From the NCBI GenBank assembly GCA_900769665.1, contig CAAGHL010000006.1, forward strand, positions 3,877 through 67,876: a stretch of DNA of 64,000 bases. The letters run 5' to 3'. The translations under genes and the position numbers were made by a program. Each line of letters begins with the position of its first letter. Position 1 is the stretch's first letter. Of the stretch, positions 1 to 8,298 are shown one piece after another. Below the pieces are notes generated by a model. That model was not told where the DNA came from. It ran no database searches and was given only the letters and a program-made list of their open reading frames with translations. This stretch comes from Clostridia bacterium. GTDB lineage: Bacteria; Bacillota; Clostridia; Christensenellales; CAG-314.

Positions 1-2
1 TG

Positions 3-863
3 GCGCGCGTGGCGTTTGTGACCGACCGACTGTTGCGACCGCTGGGACTTGGCGGCAAAAGCGTAGTTTGTTTGACGATAGGTTGCGGATGCAGTGTGCC
101 GGCGATATTGTCGGCGCGCACGATAACCTGTCCGCAACAGCGCCGCGCCACGGTCGGATTGGTACCGTTTGTACCATGCTCGGCAAAAACTGCGGTGATA
201 GGATACTTTTCCGCGACGTTTTTTGACGGCAACGCACTTATTGCGCTAAGTTTGTACTTGGCGACGGCTGTTGCAGTGTTTGTTGGCGGACTTATTTTGC
301 GCGCGCTTAGCAAAAAGACCGACGACGAAGAACCGTTTGCCGTGGAGTTGCCGCAATACCGCAAGCCATTGGCAAAATGTGTTTGGCGACAAACGACAAA
401 CGCCGCCAAAACGTTTTTGACCAAGGCAGGGACGACGATATTTGTAACGTCGATTGTGCTGTGGGCATTGCAACGATTTGACTTTACCTTGCGCCCGAGC
501 AACACTGCAAACGGCATGTTGGCGCAAATAGGCAGGTTTTTGTCGCCGTTGTTTGCACCGCTGGGGTTTGACGACGGCGGTTGTGGCGAGATATATTCCG
601 TAGCGGCGCTGTCCGGACTGTCGGCAAAGGAAACGATATTGACCACATTGGCAGTACTCGGAAACGGCAACGTGCCGAACATAACTCCCGTCGGGGCATA
701 TTGCTTTGTGCTGTACAACTTGTTGACGGTTCCGTGCATTGCCACGGTGTCGACGAGCGTTGCCGAACAAGGCGCAAAAGGGGCGATTTTGTCACTGAGC
801 TTGCAAGCCGTATTGGCGTACGTAGCGACAGCATTGTTGCATTTTATATTGACAATGCACTAA
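3..863 (+). CDS. feoB: Ferrous iron transport protein B, C-terminal part (cut by window edge)
   Basis: C-terminal membrane half of FeoB, the GTPase-linked Fe(II) importer of the cytoplasmic membrane. The window begins inside the gene, so the G domain and first membrane helices are missing; the frame is open to the edge. Visible FeoB marks are the GCGCSVPAILSART stretch and the following PFVPCSAK segment, which match the conserved Gate motifs with their cysteines, and several hydrophobic helices to the end. The second Gate repeat shows as GLSAKETILTTL near residue 200. The gene ends normally. No FeoA or FeoC gene follows; the next gene is on the opposite strand. Confidence 0.85.
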   Translation, partial: ARVAFVTDRLLRPLGLGGKSVVCLTIGCGCSVPAILSARTITCPQQRRATVGLVPFVPCSAKTAVIGYFSATFFDGNALIALSLYLATAVAVFVGGLILRALSKKTDDEEPFAVELPQYRKPLAKCVWRQTTNAAKTFLTKAGTTIFVTSIVLWALQRFDFTLRPSNTANGMLAQIGRFLSPLFAPLGFDDGGCGEIYSVAALSGLSAKETILTTLAVLGNGNVPNITPVGAYCFVLYNLLTVPCIATVSTSVAEQGAKGAILSLSLQAVLAYVATALLHFILTMH

Positions 864-878
864 TTACAAACAGAAAAC

Positions 879-915
879 AAAAAAAAGCGCCCGTTTGTAC
901 GAACAAACAAGCACT
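879..915 (-). terminator. Rho-independent terminator of the AraC-type gene
   Basis: Read on the minus strand, a 12-bp stem (with G-T wobbles) closes a short loop and runs into a tract of eight T. It lies just past the stop of the AraC-type gene and just after feoB, so it separates two convergent genes. Confidence 0.75.
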
Positions 916-975
916 TGATGTAATAAAAATAATAATACGTATGTAAAAATCACCAACATAATGAGCAAAAGCAGA

Positions 976-1848
976 TTATTTTGCAATTTGCTCGATATAC
1001 TCCGTCGGAGTGGTGCCGTACAGGCGTTTGAAGCACCTGTTGAAGTAGCTGATGTTGTCGAAACCTACCGCGCGCGCGACTTCGGCAATACCGTGCGAAC
1101 CGTCGACAAGCAACTTTTCCGCAACAAGCATGCGGTAGCGGTTGGCATACTCCACTACGGAAAGACCGCTAAATTGCTTAAATATCTTCATTAGATAAAA
1201 CTCGCTGTATCCGCAGTAGTCGGCGACGTCGGCGACGGAAAACCCCTCGGCGTAATGGGTGGCGATGTAACGCAATGCGCCTTGCACGGCGTTGACGCGT
1301 TTGTCGCGAGATACGTCGTTGTCCGCATGCGGCACAAGGGCGTATTGCTCAAACAATTGTCGTAAGCACTCCACCACCGATTTGTCGTCAAATTCCTGCG
1401 GCGAGTGCATGATTTTTGCAATACGTATTGCGATTTTCGTGCATTTTTCGTTACAACCGTTGCGCAACAACACGCCGCTTCGACCTGCGTTGAACAACGC
1501 CGCATACTGTCCGAGGCGTACGTACTCGTTGCCTGCCGCCAAGCGGAAATTGTACACAAGCGCCGCCAACTTTACGTCGCCGTCATGTACCGCAATGGCA
1601 TGCGACGAGAATGGCGGAACGATAAAAATATCGCCACAATGCACCGTTGCGCAATCCCCGTTACAGCAAATGTCAGCCGAGCCGCTTTCGACAAGCACTA
1701 TTTCCAATTCCTCGTGACTGTGCAACGGGTAAAAGGGCAACAAGTCTTTTTCGTCGGCAAAGTAGCATGCCAAAAACGCCCGACCGTTTGCCGAACGCAA
1801 ATATGTTTTGCTCCTAGATTGTTTGCAATGCGCTTCAAATAGTTGCAT
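976..1848 (-). CDS. AraC-family transcriptional regulator with cupin sensor domain
   Basis: 290-residue regulator. The N-terminal half is a cupin-type sensing domain: HSHEELE near residues 43-48 and the CGDIFIVPPFSSHA turn. The last 100 residues contain the two AraC helix-turn-helix units (FSVADVADYCGYSEFYLMK, then IAEVARAVGFDNISYFNRCF). This layout is typical of regulators of sugar or metabolite utilisation; the inducer cannot be told from sequence. An AAAGG ribosome binding site sits about 10 nt before the ATG. It is a single-gene unit converging with feoB, and no obvious target gene adjoins it. Confidence 0.85.
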   Translation of the reverse strand: MQLFEAHCKQSRSKTYLRSANGRAFLACYFADEKDLLPFYPLHSHEELEIVLVESGSADICCNGDCATVHCGDIFIVPPFSSHAIAVHDGDVKLAALVYNFRLAAGNEYVRLGQYAALFNAGRSGVLLRNGCNEKCTKIAIRIAKIMHSPQEFDDKSVVECLRQLFEQYALVPHADNDVSRDKRVNAVQGALRYIATHYAEGFSVADVADYCGYSEFYLMKIFKQFSGLSVVEYANRYRMLVAEKLLVDGSHGIAEVARAVGFDNISYFNRCFKRLYGTTPTEYIEQIAK

Positions 1849-1984
1849 ACAATTTTACCTTTATTAACCATACATCGACATACACAATTGGCGTTTTTTG
1901 CGAGTACGTAATGCCCGTTTTTGTCACGTCAACGCATAATTTTGCGCCGAATAATCGTTTTTACCCGCATATGTGTGCGTTTTT

Positions 1985-3334
1985 CTACTTTCTGCCCAGC
2001 AGTACCACCGTTTCCACTTGGTCGGTGTTGGGAAACATGTCGTAAGGCGTTACCGACTTCACCTCGTAGCACGGCGACAGCAAAGCGATGTCGCGAGCCA
2101 ACGTTGCCGAGTCGCACGACACGTAGGCAATATTGTCGAAATTTGCTTGGCATACGGTATTGCAAATGCCTTCGCCAAGCCCCTTGCGAGGAGGGTCCAC
2201 CACCAACGTTTTGCGTTTGTCTGCAAATCTTTCCGCTAGCTTTGGCAACTCGATATTGGCGTCGCCGCAAATGTTTGTCAGCCGCGGAGAGTTGTTCATT
2301 TGCGCCATTTGCTCGGCATCATGCACTGCGGCAGGGACGATCTCCACGGCAAAAGTGTCGTATTTGTCACTGCACAGTACGTTGGTCAACAGTCCCACGC
2401 CCGAAAAAAGCTCTACCAACACTTCCGTACCCGAAGTGTCCAATGCTCCGCGCACGTATTTGTAAATAAGGTTTTTCACCTCGTCGTTGACTTGGAAAAA
2501 GCTGTCCGGTTGCAACCTAAACTTGGTGGAGAGTTGCGTACCCTCGATGTAGCGAAGTCCTGCGATATGGCATGTTTCCTTGCCGCAAATGACGTTGTTG
2601 TGCGCCGTATTTATGTTGAGAAACAACCCTACTTTGTCAAAGTTTTTTTGTAACGTATCGAAAAATTTCGTCAAATCGTGCTTAAACTCGCCGTTACTGA
2701 CAACCGTCACAAGCAGTTGTCCGTCCACGTAGCGTGCTACCAAATGGCGCACCTCTCCGCTGAAATTTCGTTCGTTGTACGGGGCGATTTTTTCGCTGTT
2801 CATGTACGCTCGAAACAGCTCCACAAGTTGCTTGCTCCACAAGCCGCCAAGCAAGCAATTGTCCAAATCCACAACTTCGTGCGTGCCTTTGCGGTACATA
2901 CCTATCTTGACGTCGCCCGTCTTGCCCGACACAGGCAAACTAAGCTTGTTTCGATACGCCAAAATGTGAGGAGAAGCCACGCACGGCGCGACTTCCGCAT
3001 TGCATTTGCCTATTTTGCGCAGGTTTTCGCTTACCTTGTGTTGCTTGAAGGCAAGTTGCTCGCCGTACTTCATGTGCATAAGCACACAACCGCCGCACAC
3101 GCCGAAGTATTTGCACCTCGGTTCGGCACGCTTGTCCGAGCTTTTGAGCAGTTCCGCCACGTCGGCATAAGCCACGTTACGCTTGACGTGATTCACCTTC
3201 ACCCGAGCCGTTTCCCCCACAACCATATAGGGCACAAACACGGTGTAACCGTCGCAAACGCCTACCGTTTCCGCATTGGCGTAACCCTCGGCAGTGTAGG
3301 TCAAGATGTCTTTTTCCTTGATAATTTTCGTCAT
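1985..3334 (-). CDS. 23S rRNA / tRNA (uracil-5)-methyltransferase, RlmD/TrmA (RumA) family
   Basis: 449-residue SAM-dependent RNA m5U methyltransferase. An N-terminal TRAM-like domain (residues 1-60) is followed by a 4Fe-4S site made of C74, C80, C83 and C160 (CKYFGVCGGC pattern), the substrate segment YRNKLSLPV, the SAM site ELFSGVGLLT, DPPRKGLGEG, and the catalytic cysteine region YVSCDSATLARD. The family methylates U747/U1939 of 23S rRNA or U54 of tRNA; which target applies cannot be decided here. It is the last gene of the response regulator-kinase-sirtuin operon, 37 bp after the sirtuin. Confidence 0.92.
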   Translation of the reverse strand: MTKIIKEKDILTYTAEGYANAETVGVCDGYTVFVPYMVVGETARVKVNHVKRNVAYADVAELLKSSDKRAEPRCKYFGVCGGCVLMHMKYGEQLAFKQHKVSENLRKIGKCNAEVAPCVASPHILAYRNKLSLPVSGKTGDVKIGMYRKGTHEVVDLDNCLLGGLWSKQLVELFRAYMNSEKIAPYNERNFSGEVRHLVARYVDGQLLVTVVSNGEFKHDLTKFFDTLQKNFDKVGLFLNINTAHNNVICGKETCHIAGLRYIEGTQLSTKFRLQPDSFFQVNDEVKNLIYKYVRGALDTSGTEVLVELFSGVGLLTNVLCSDKYDTFAVEIVPAAVHDAEQMAQMNNSPRLTNICGDANIELPKLAERFADKRKTLVVDPPRKGLGEGICNTVCQANFDNIAYVSCDSATLARDIALLSPCYEVKSVTPYDMFPNTDQVETVVLLGRK

Positions 3335-3371
3335 TTTGTCATCAAAAACTTAATACGTATATATTTTTTAG

Positions 3372-4127
3372 TTACTTTGCACTGTCTAGTTTGTCCGCCA
3401 ATGCTCCGAAAGCCTGTCCGAGCGGCATGTGCATTACTAGGTCGGCACGACCGTCCAACTGCGTTTGTTGTTTGTTGATAAGTACCAGATTTTGTCCTCG
3501 AAAATACCGCAAATATCCGGCCGCAGGGTACACCGTCAAGCTTGTTCCGCCTACAATCAGCGTGTCGCAGCCGACAATGGCACGCACTGCGCCTTCCACC
3601 GCTTCTTCGGGCAACGCCTCGCCGTACAACACCACGTCGGGTTTGATCACACCTCCGCACTTACAGCGAGGCACGCCGTCGCTTTCGACAATAGCTTCCA
3701 CGCCGTACTCCGCACCGCACTTCAAGCAATGATTGCGATACACCGTCCCGTGCAAATTGTACACGCGTTTACTACCTGCCGCCTCGTGCAAACCGTCGAT
3801 GTTTTGCGTAACAACGGCGGACAGCTTGCCAAGCGCCTCCAACCGAGCCAACGTAAAATGCGTAACGTTGGGTTTTGCCGACAAATACAACATTTTGTCG
3901 CGGTAAAAGCGGTAAAACTCCTCGGTGTGGGCGTAGAAAAACTCGTCCGACAGTATGGTTTCCGGCTGATAATCGTACTTGGTGTTGTACAAGCCGTCGG
4001 TACTGCGAAAGTCGGGGATACCGCTTTCCGTCGACACACCCGCACCGCCGAAAAACACGATTTTGCGTGAGTTTTCCACAATTTCCACAAACTTATCCGG
4101 CAAATCTTGTTCCGTCAAATTTGTCAT
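3372..4127 (-). CDS. cobB: NAD-dependent protein deacylase, sirtuin (Sir2) family
   Basis: 251-residue sirtuin that removes acyl groups from lysines at the cost of NAD+. It shows the NAD-binding motif GAGVSTESGIPDFR (28-41), TQNIDGLH, the catalytic histidine in NLHG, a zinc site with CLKCG and CKCGG pairs, and GGTSLTVYPA. Length and motif order are those of short bacterial sirtuins. The start codon overlaps the end of the sensor kinase gene by 4 bp, so translation is probably coupled; a sirtuin locked into a two-component operon is unusual. The symbol is used in the generic bacterial sense. Confidence 0.93.
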   Translation of the reverse strand: MTNLTEQDLPDKFVEIVENSRKIVFFGGAGVSTESGIPDFRSTDGLYNTKYDYQPETILSDEFFYAHTEEFYRFYRDKMLYLSAKPNVTHFTLARLEALGKLSAVVTQNIDGLHEAAGSKRVYNLHGTVYRNHCLKCGAEYGVEAIVESDGVPRCKCGGVIKPDVVLYGEALPEEAVEGAVRAIVGCDTLIVGGTSLTVYPAAGYLRYFRGQNLVLINKQQTQLDGRADLVMHMPLGQAFGALADKLDSAK

Positions 4128-5200
4128 TTCGCATCCTCACTCAACACCACGGTAAAGGTACTGCCCTTGCCCGGGGTACTGTCTACCGTCACACTGCCGT
4201 GTTGCAAGTCCACAATTTTTTTAACAATGGATAGTCCCAACCCGTTGCCTGGGGTAGTGTGCGACTTGTCGCCTTGGTAAAACTTGTCAAAAATGTGCTT
4301 GACGGTGTCGCTGTCCATGCCCACACCGCTGTCGGCAACCGATACCGTCACTTCGCCGTCCGCACAATTTGCCGTCACGGTAATTTTGCCGCCGTCGGGT
4401 GTAAACTTGACCGCATTGCCGATAAGGTTCATCCACACTTGTCGGTTGAGCTTTTCCGCGCCGCAAATGTACTGCACGTCCAAGCAAGGATCGATCTCGA
4501 TGTTGCGCTCCGCACAGGTTTTGGTAAACATCAGTACGCACTGGCGCAATTGCTCGTCCAAGCGGTAACGCTCGTTGACCACCGATTGGCTGTCCAACCT
4601 AGTCAACATCAGCACGCTTTCCGATAGACCGACAAGGCGGTTGGACTCGTCGATGATTACGTCCAAGTACTCGTTGCGTTCGCTTTCGGTAAGATTGGGG
4701 TTTTTCAGCAGCGTCGCAAAACCTGCGATAGAAACAATCGGCGTCTTAAACTCGTGCGAGAAATCCGAAACAAAGTTTTCGCGCAAGGTTTCCACACTGG
4801 CAAGTTGCTCCACTGTGTTGTTGAAGTGTTCCGCCAAGTGAAACTCCTCCAAAAACTTGTTGTCCTGCACGCGCACGGAAAAGTCGCACTCGCCCACACG
4901 TTGCAAAGCGTCCACGTAGGGCATTGTCGTGTTTAGCACTATGCGCGTATACACCACCGCAAGCGCCATACCGACAACCAAACTTATCACCAAAATTACG
5001 CCCGTGTACGCCAACAAACTGCCGTAGTCGTCCAACTTCCACTCGGCGACGATGATTGCGCCCATGCCCATTGCCACAAGTAGCGACACGGTAAACAGCG
5101 CAAACACACCAAAAACAAACCACCGCGAAATTTTGGACGAAACCCGTCCGCGAGATTTTTTGCGACGCTCGGCGCCGATATTTTTCTTTTTGTCAGCCAT
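4124..5200 (-). CDS. Sensor histidine kinase (HAMP, HisKA, HATPase_c)
   Basis: 358-residue membrane kinase. Two membrane helices (about 27-51 and 63-85) leave almost no outside domain (about 12 residues), so it may sense membrane or intracellular cues. A HAMP-like linker follows, then the phospho-acceptor in SDFSHEFKTP (His149), the N box NLIGNAVKF, the G1 box DSGVGMDS and the G2 box GNGLGLSI. It overlaps the response regulator gene by 8 bp upstream and the sirtuin gene by 4 bp downstream. Its stimulus is unknown. Confidence 0.92.
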   Translation of the reverse strand: MADKKKNIGAERRKKSRGRVSSKISRWFVFGVFALFTVSLLVAMGMGAIIVAEWKLDDYGSLLAYTGVILVISLVVGMALAVVYTRIVLNTTMPYVDALQRVGECDFSVRVQDNKFLEEFHLAEHFNNTVEQLASVETLRENFVSDFSHEFKTPIVSIAGFATLLKNPNLTESERNEYLDVIIDESNRLVGLSESVLMLTRLDSQSVVNERYRLDEQLRQCVLMFTKTCAERNIEIDPCLDVQYICGAEKLNRQVWMNLIGNAVKFTPDGGKITVTANCADGEVTVSVADSGVGMDSDTVKHIFDKFYQGDKSHTTPGNGLGLSIVKKIVDLQHGSVTVDSTPGKGSTFTVVLSEDAK

Positions 5201-5870
5201 CGTGTCGCACCGCCTTGTAGCCTAATCCGCGCACCGTGACGATTTCAAAGTCCTTGGTGTCGGCAAACCGTGTGCGCAATCTGTTGATGTGTACGTTGAC
5301 GGTATGCTCGTCGCTTTCGGCGTCCATGCCCCAAATTTCGTCCATCAGTTGCAACCGAGTAAAAACCACGTCGGGGTAACTGAGCAACTTAAACAACAGC
5401 AAAAATTCCTTTTGCGGCAGTGTTTCCTCTCCGTCCGTGGTGGACACCGTGTAGCTGAGGTAGTCTAGCGTTGTACCGCCAACGGTAAGTTTGTGCTCGT
5501 TGACGATTTTGGAACGCCGAAGTAGCGCCTTGATACGCAACAACAACTCCTCGAAGTCAAACGGTTTTGTAAGATAGTCGTCTATCCCTACAATAAAACC
5601 TTGCTTGATATCGGCAATATTGCCCTTTGCAGACAACATCAGCATAGGGATTTGACTGCCGTTTTGGCGAAGAGTGTCGGTAAGTTCGTAACCGTTCATA
5701 CGAGGCATCATTACGTCGATCACCATCAAGTCGGCGTGATTATGCTCCAAAACTTCCAATGCTTCTTCACCGTTTTCGGCAACAAGCACATTGTAACCGT
5801 CGTTTTTCAGTATTGCCGCAAGTAACTTGCGAGTATTTTTGTCGTCCTCGACAACAAGAATATTAAACAT
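5193..5870 (-). CDS. OmpR/PhoB-family response regulator
   Basis: 225-residue DNA-binding response regulator. The receiver domain holds the acidic pocket VVEDD and the phospho-acceptor Asp52 in MVIDVMMPRMNGYEL; the C-terminal winged helix ends with INRLRTRFADTKDF and VRGLGYKAV. The ATG at 5870 is preferred over an in-frame start 37 codons upstream because homology begins exactly at FNILVVEDD. The ribosome binding site is weak. It is the first gene of a four-gene operon whose promoter is enclosed by an inverted repeat, suggesting autoregulation. Confidence 0.93.
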   Translation of the reverse strand: MFNILVVEDDKNTRKLLAAILKNDGYNVLVAENGEEALEVLEHNHADLMVIDVMMPRMNGYELTDTLRQNGSQIPMLMLSAKGNIADIKQGFIVGIDDYLTKPFDFEELLLRIKALLRRSKIVNEHKLTVGGTTLDYLSYTVSTTDGEETLPQKEFLLLFKLLSYPDVVFTRLQLMDEIWGMDAESDEHTVNVHINRLRTRFADTKDFEIVTVRGLGYKAVRHDG

Positions 5871-6011
5871 ATGTACGCTACCAAAGCCGCCTTTGCCAGT
5901 AAATATCCGCTTTTCAGCAAATTTACGCCCTACATAAGGACTTACGCCCGTCCACTGTTGCTTTGAGTAGACGAAAAACATTTGTCGCAGTCAAAGCTAC
6001 TAATAGAAACT

Positions 6012-6059
6012 CTTTGATTCTATTATAGTACAAAACTGTCATTTCGTAAAGAATCAAAG
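6012..6059 (-). promoter_or_regulatory. Promoter of the response-regulator operon enclosed by an inverted repeat
   Basis: On the minus strand the -35 TTTACG (6045-6050) and a perfect -10 TATAAT (6022-6027) are 17 bp apart. The arms CTTTGATTC (6012-6020) and GAATCAAAG (6051-6059) form a perfect 9-bp inverted repeat whose centres are about 39 bp, near four helical turns, apart and bracket both promoter boxes. The rest of the gap between the response regulator and the lipoprotein gene is AT-rich with nothing else recognised. Confidence 0.7.
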
Positions 6060-6216
6060 GACATTAAAATCAAACAATGTAAAAATACCGCAAAATCGAC
6101 CGAAAGTTTATAGTATTGTTTGTTAAGCAAACTACGGTTTAATACAAAAAAAGCAAATATTCAAATTATTTTACAGTGCGAGAATTTTCTTGCACCCCAA
6201 CATTTGACACAGAACC

Positions 6217-6252
6217 AAAAAAGCGTTACGGAATTGTGTTCCGCAACGCTTT
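6217..6252 (-). terminator. Rho-independent terminator of the lipoprotein gene
   Basis: A stem AAAGCGTT-CGGAA against TTCCG-AACGCTTT followed on the minus strand by a T tract, 25 nt beyond the lipoprotein stop codon. Confidence 0.85.
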
Positions 6253-6276
6253 GTTGTGTTTATTTGGTTGTAAGGA

Positions 6277-8139
6277 CTAGTCCTTGTCGGTGTAGGTGAT
6301 TGCCTTTTCCGTGTCGTAGGTCAAGCCTTGATCTTTCAAGAAACTCTTGAATATCGGAGCAAACTCGATCTTGGCTTCGGAAACAACGTTTTCGTTGACA
6401 TCCTTGTGAATGAAGTAGGTCTTTTGCAATTCCGTAACTGCCTTGGAAAGCAATTCGGACTTTTCAGAGGAGTACAACGTCTTGAATTTAGCGTACTCGC
6501 GACTGTCAGCTTTGAGGCACTTTTCTAGCGTGCTGAAATCAAGCGTAGTAGCCGTCACGTCAGCCGTGTAGAAGACAATGTGTACGCCGTAATCGCTTAC
6601 GCACAAAGCGTAGCTGCCTACCGCATTGTGGTTGCCTGTTTCGCTGTCGTAGCCGTACGCTTCTTCTGCAGCTTCCACAAATTCGGGAACCCATTTAGCG
6701 GTGTAATCTTCGGGGGCGTTGATGCGCACAACGTAATCGTAGTAAGTGCTGTGTTGCGCGGTATCGGTGTTGAAACGCGTCATCAAGTCCTTGATTTCCT
6801 CAGGAGTAGCTTGTGCGCCGGCAATGGATTTGGCAATTTCGCCGTCCGATTTGAGCGTTACTTTTCCGCCGACGATTTCAAACAAGTTGCCGAAAGTCGT
6901 CTTGTATTTGCCGTCTTCGTCCTTTTCGGAAGTGTAGTCATCCGCAACGATTTGAGCCGCAAGTGCCAAACGAGCGTCCTTGTAGGCTTGTCCGCTTGTG
7001 CTACCGAGCTTGCTGCCGATGTTTGCCAACACTGCCTTTTGCGAAGCATTGAAGGGAACAAGCACGTTCTTAACGAAGATGTACTTGTATTGGTCGGGCA
7101 CAGTGTAAATGTCGCTGTCGTCGGTAAGGCCTTCGATGTCTTTAACAAACGTATCGTCAAACTTGTAGGAAGCTTTCTTCGCCGCAACCGCGTCTTTGTA
7201 GGCGGCGGTCAACTTTGCGCTGAGATCGGCGAAGCCTTCTCCGTCCAAACTACGTCCTGCTTGGATGTCGTACAGTTGAGCGATAAGGTTTGCAGCAATG
7301 TCGTTGACTTGTTGTTTAAAGAACTCACTCATCGTGATTTCGTAAGCCTTTTCGATGCTTTCAACGTACTTTTTGACCACTTTGTCTTGCGCTGCGGTCA
7401 GCTGTTCCAAAGTGATTGTAGCGTCCTTGTCTTCCGTGGTATCTACACGCTTAACATATTCGTCAAGCTTAGCCTTGGTTGCCGCTTCGTTTTTGTAGTC
7501 GTCCAAAACTTCGTTTACGGTAATTGTCAAGGCGTCGTCTACGGTGTAGTACTTTTCGTAGTACTCGTTCATATCGTCGTTGACGGTAAGTTTGCGGACA
7601 AGGTAGTCGGTGTAAGTCTTGTCGGTAGCAAAGTCGATGTCGTCGAAGGTTTTGAAGTCACGCGAAGTGTCTTTCTTTTCGGCGTCTTTGAGGGTGACTT
7701 TCTTAGCCAGTTCCTGTCCCACCGCGCTGTCGAAGTTGGTAAATACCAAATACTTGACGTACTTAATAGCGTATTCCGCTTGGTCTGCCGTAAGGTACTT
7801 GATGTAACCGTCGTCACCGCAGAAGTTTGCGTAAGCGTGAGTGTTACCCTTGCTTTCGCCGACGTATGCGTCAATCTTCATATATTGCGTGTACAAACTG
7901 CTCATCGCCGCTTGAAACAGCGTATCGGCAGTATAGCGGCCGGAGCTACCGTATTGATTGTACAAATTGTTGAATGTATCGATGACTTTGCCGACGGTGA
8001 TCTTTTGATTGCCGACGGTAACAGCCGTAAATTGGCGGTACTTAGCCGTATCTTTGCCGAACAGACCGCATCCGGCAAACAGTCCGAAAGCCAGCACTAC
8101 CAACAAAAGTATTGCAATAATTCCGCTTGCTTTTTTCAT
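6277..8139 (-). CDS. Exported lipoprotein resembling SurA/PrsA-type foldases
   Basis: 620-residue lipoprotein. The signal peptide MKKASGIIAILLLVVLAFGL ends in the lipobox LFAGC with Cys24 as lipidation site. Next comes a SurA_N-like chaperone region (VTVGNQKITVGKVIDTFNN, then helical repeats rich in Lys, Asp and Glu). Near the C-terminus, SDYGVHIVFYTADV resembles the end of a parvulin (PpiC) domain, though the rest of that domain is not clear. It probably acts as an extracytoplasmic folding helper; catalytic isomerase activity is doubtful. The ATG at 8139 is chosen over an upstream in-frame start because it begins the signal peptide and has a GAGAGG site 14 nt before it. Confidence 0.7.
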   Translation of the reverse strand: MKKASGIIAILLLVVLAFGLFAGCGLFGKDTAKYRQFTAVTVGNQKITVGKVIDTFNNLYNQYGSSGRYTADTLFQAAMSSLYTQYMKIDAYVGESKGNTHAYANFCGDDGYIKYLTADQAEYAIKYVKYLVFTNFDSAVGQELAKKVTLKDAEKKDTSRDFKTFDDIDFATDKTYTDYLVRKLTVNDDMNEYYEKYYTVDDALTITVNEVLDDYKNEAATKAKLDEYVKRVDTTEDKDATITLEQLTAAQDKVVKKYVESIEKAYEITMSEFFKQQVNDIAANLIAQLYDIQAGRSLDGEGFADLSAKLTAAYKDAVAAKKASYKFDDTFVKDIEGLTDDSDIYTVPDQYKYIFVKNVLVPFNASQKAVLANIGSKLGSTSGQAYKDARLALAAQIVADDYTSEKDEDGKYKTTFGNLFEIVGGKVTLKSDGEIAKSIAGAQATPEEIKDLMTRFNTDTAQHSTYYDYVVRINAPEDYTAKWVPEFVEAAEEAYGYDSETGNHNAVGSYALCVSDYGVHIVFYTADVTATTLDFSTLEKCLKADSREYAKFKTLYSSEKSELLSKAVTELQKTYFIHKDVNENVVSEAKIEFAPIFKSFLKDQGLTYDTEKAITYTDKD

Positions 8140-8163
8140 GTTTATTCGTAAACCTCTCTTTAT

Positions 8164-8187
8164 GTCCCGCGAGCAAATTGCTCGGGA
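8164..8187 (-). promoter_or_regulatory. GC-rich hairpin in the lipoprotein mRNA leader
   Basis: The arms TCCCG-GAGCAA and TTGCTC-GGGA form a near-perfect stem directly upstream of the ribosome binding site of the lipoprotein gene. It could protect the 5' end or control translation; no U tract follows, so it is not a terminator. Confidence 0.4.
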
Positions 8188-8248
8188 AGCTTGGTGTTGC
8201 ATATCGGGCGAAATACCCCAATAGGGATATTAACACCTATACTAATCT

Positions 8249-8277
8249 ATTATACATTTTTCACCGCCGATTGGCAA
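8249..8277 (-). promoter_or_regulatory. Promoter of the lipoprotein gene
   Basis: Minus strand TTGCCA (8272-8277), 17-bp spacer, perfect TATAAT (8249-8254), giving a leader of about 100 nt. It lies between the mfd stop and the lipoprotein start. Confidence 0.7.
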
Positions 8278-8298
8278 GCGGTTTTCAAACTATTTTTG

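Noticed and set aside
246..834. Long minus-strand open frames opposite feoB
   Set aside because: They lie fully inside the feoB frame, are Arg/Cys-rich and have no ribosome binding site or family resemblance.
6580..8151. 523-codon plus-strand open frame opposite the lipoprotein gene
   Set aside because: The minus strand has a signal peptide with lipobox, promoter and terminator. The plus-strand product is a Val/Phe/Cys-rich shadow without a start signal.
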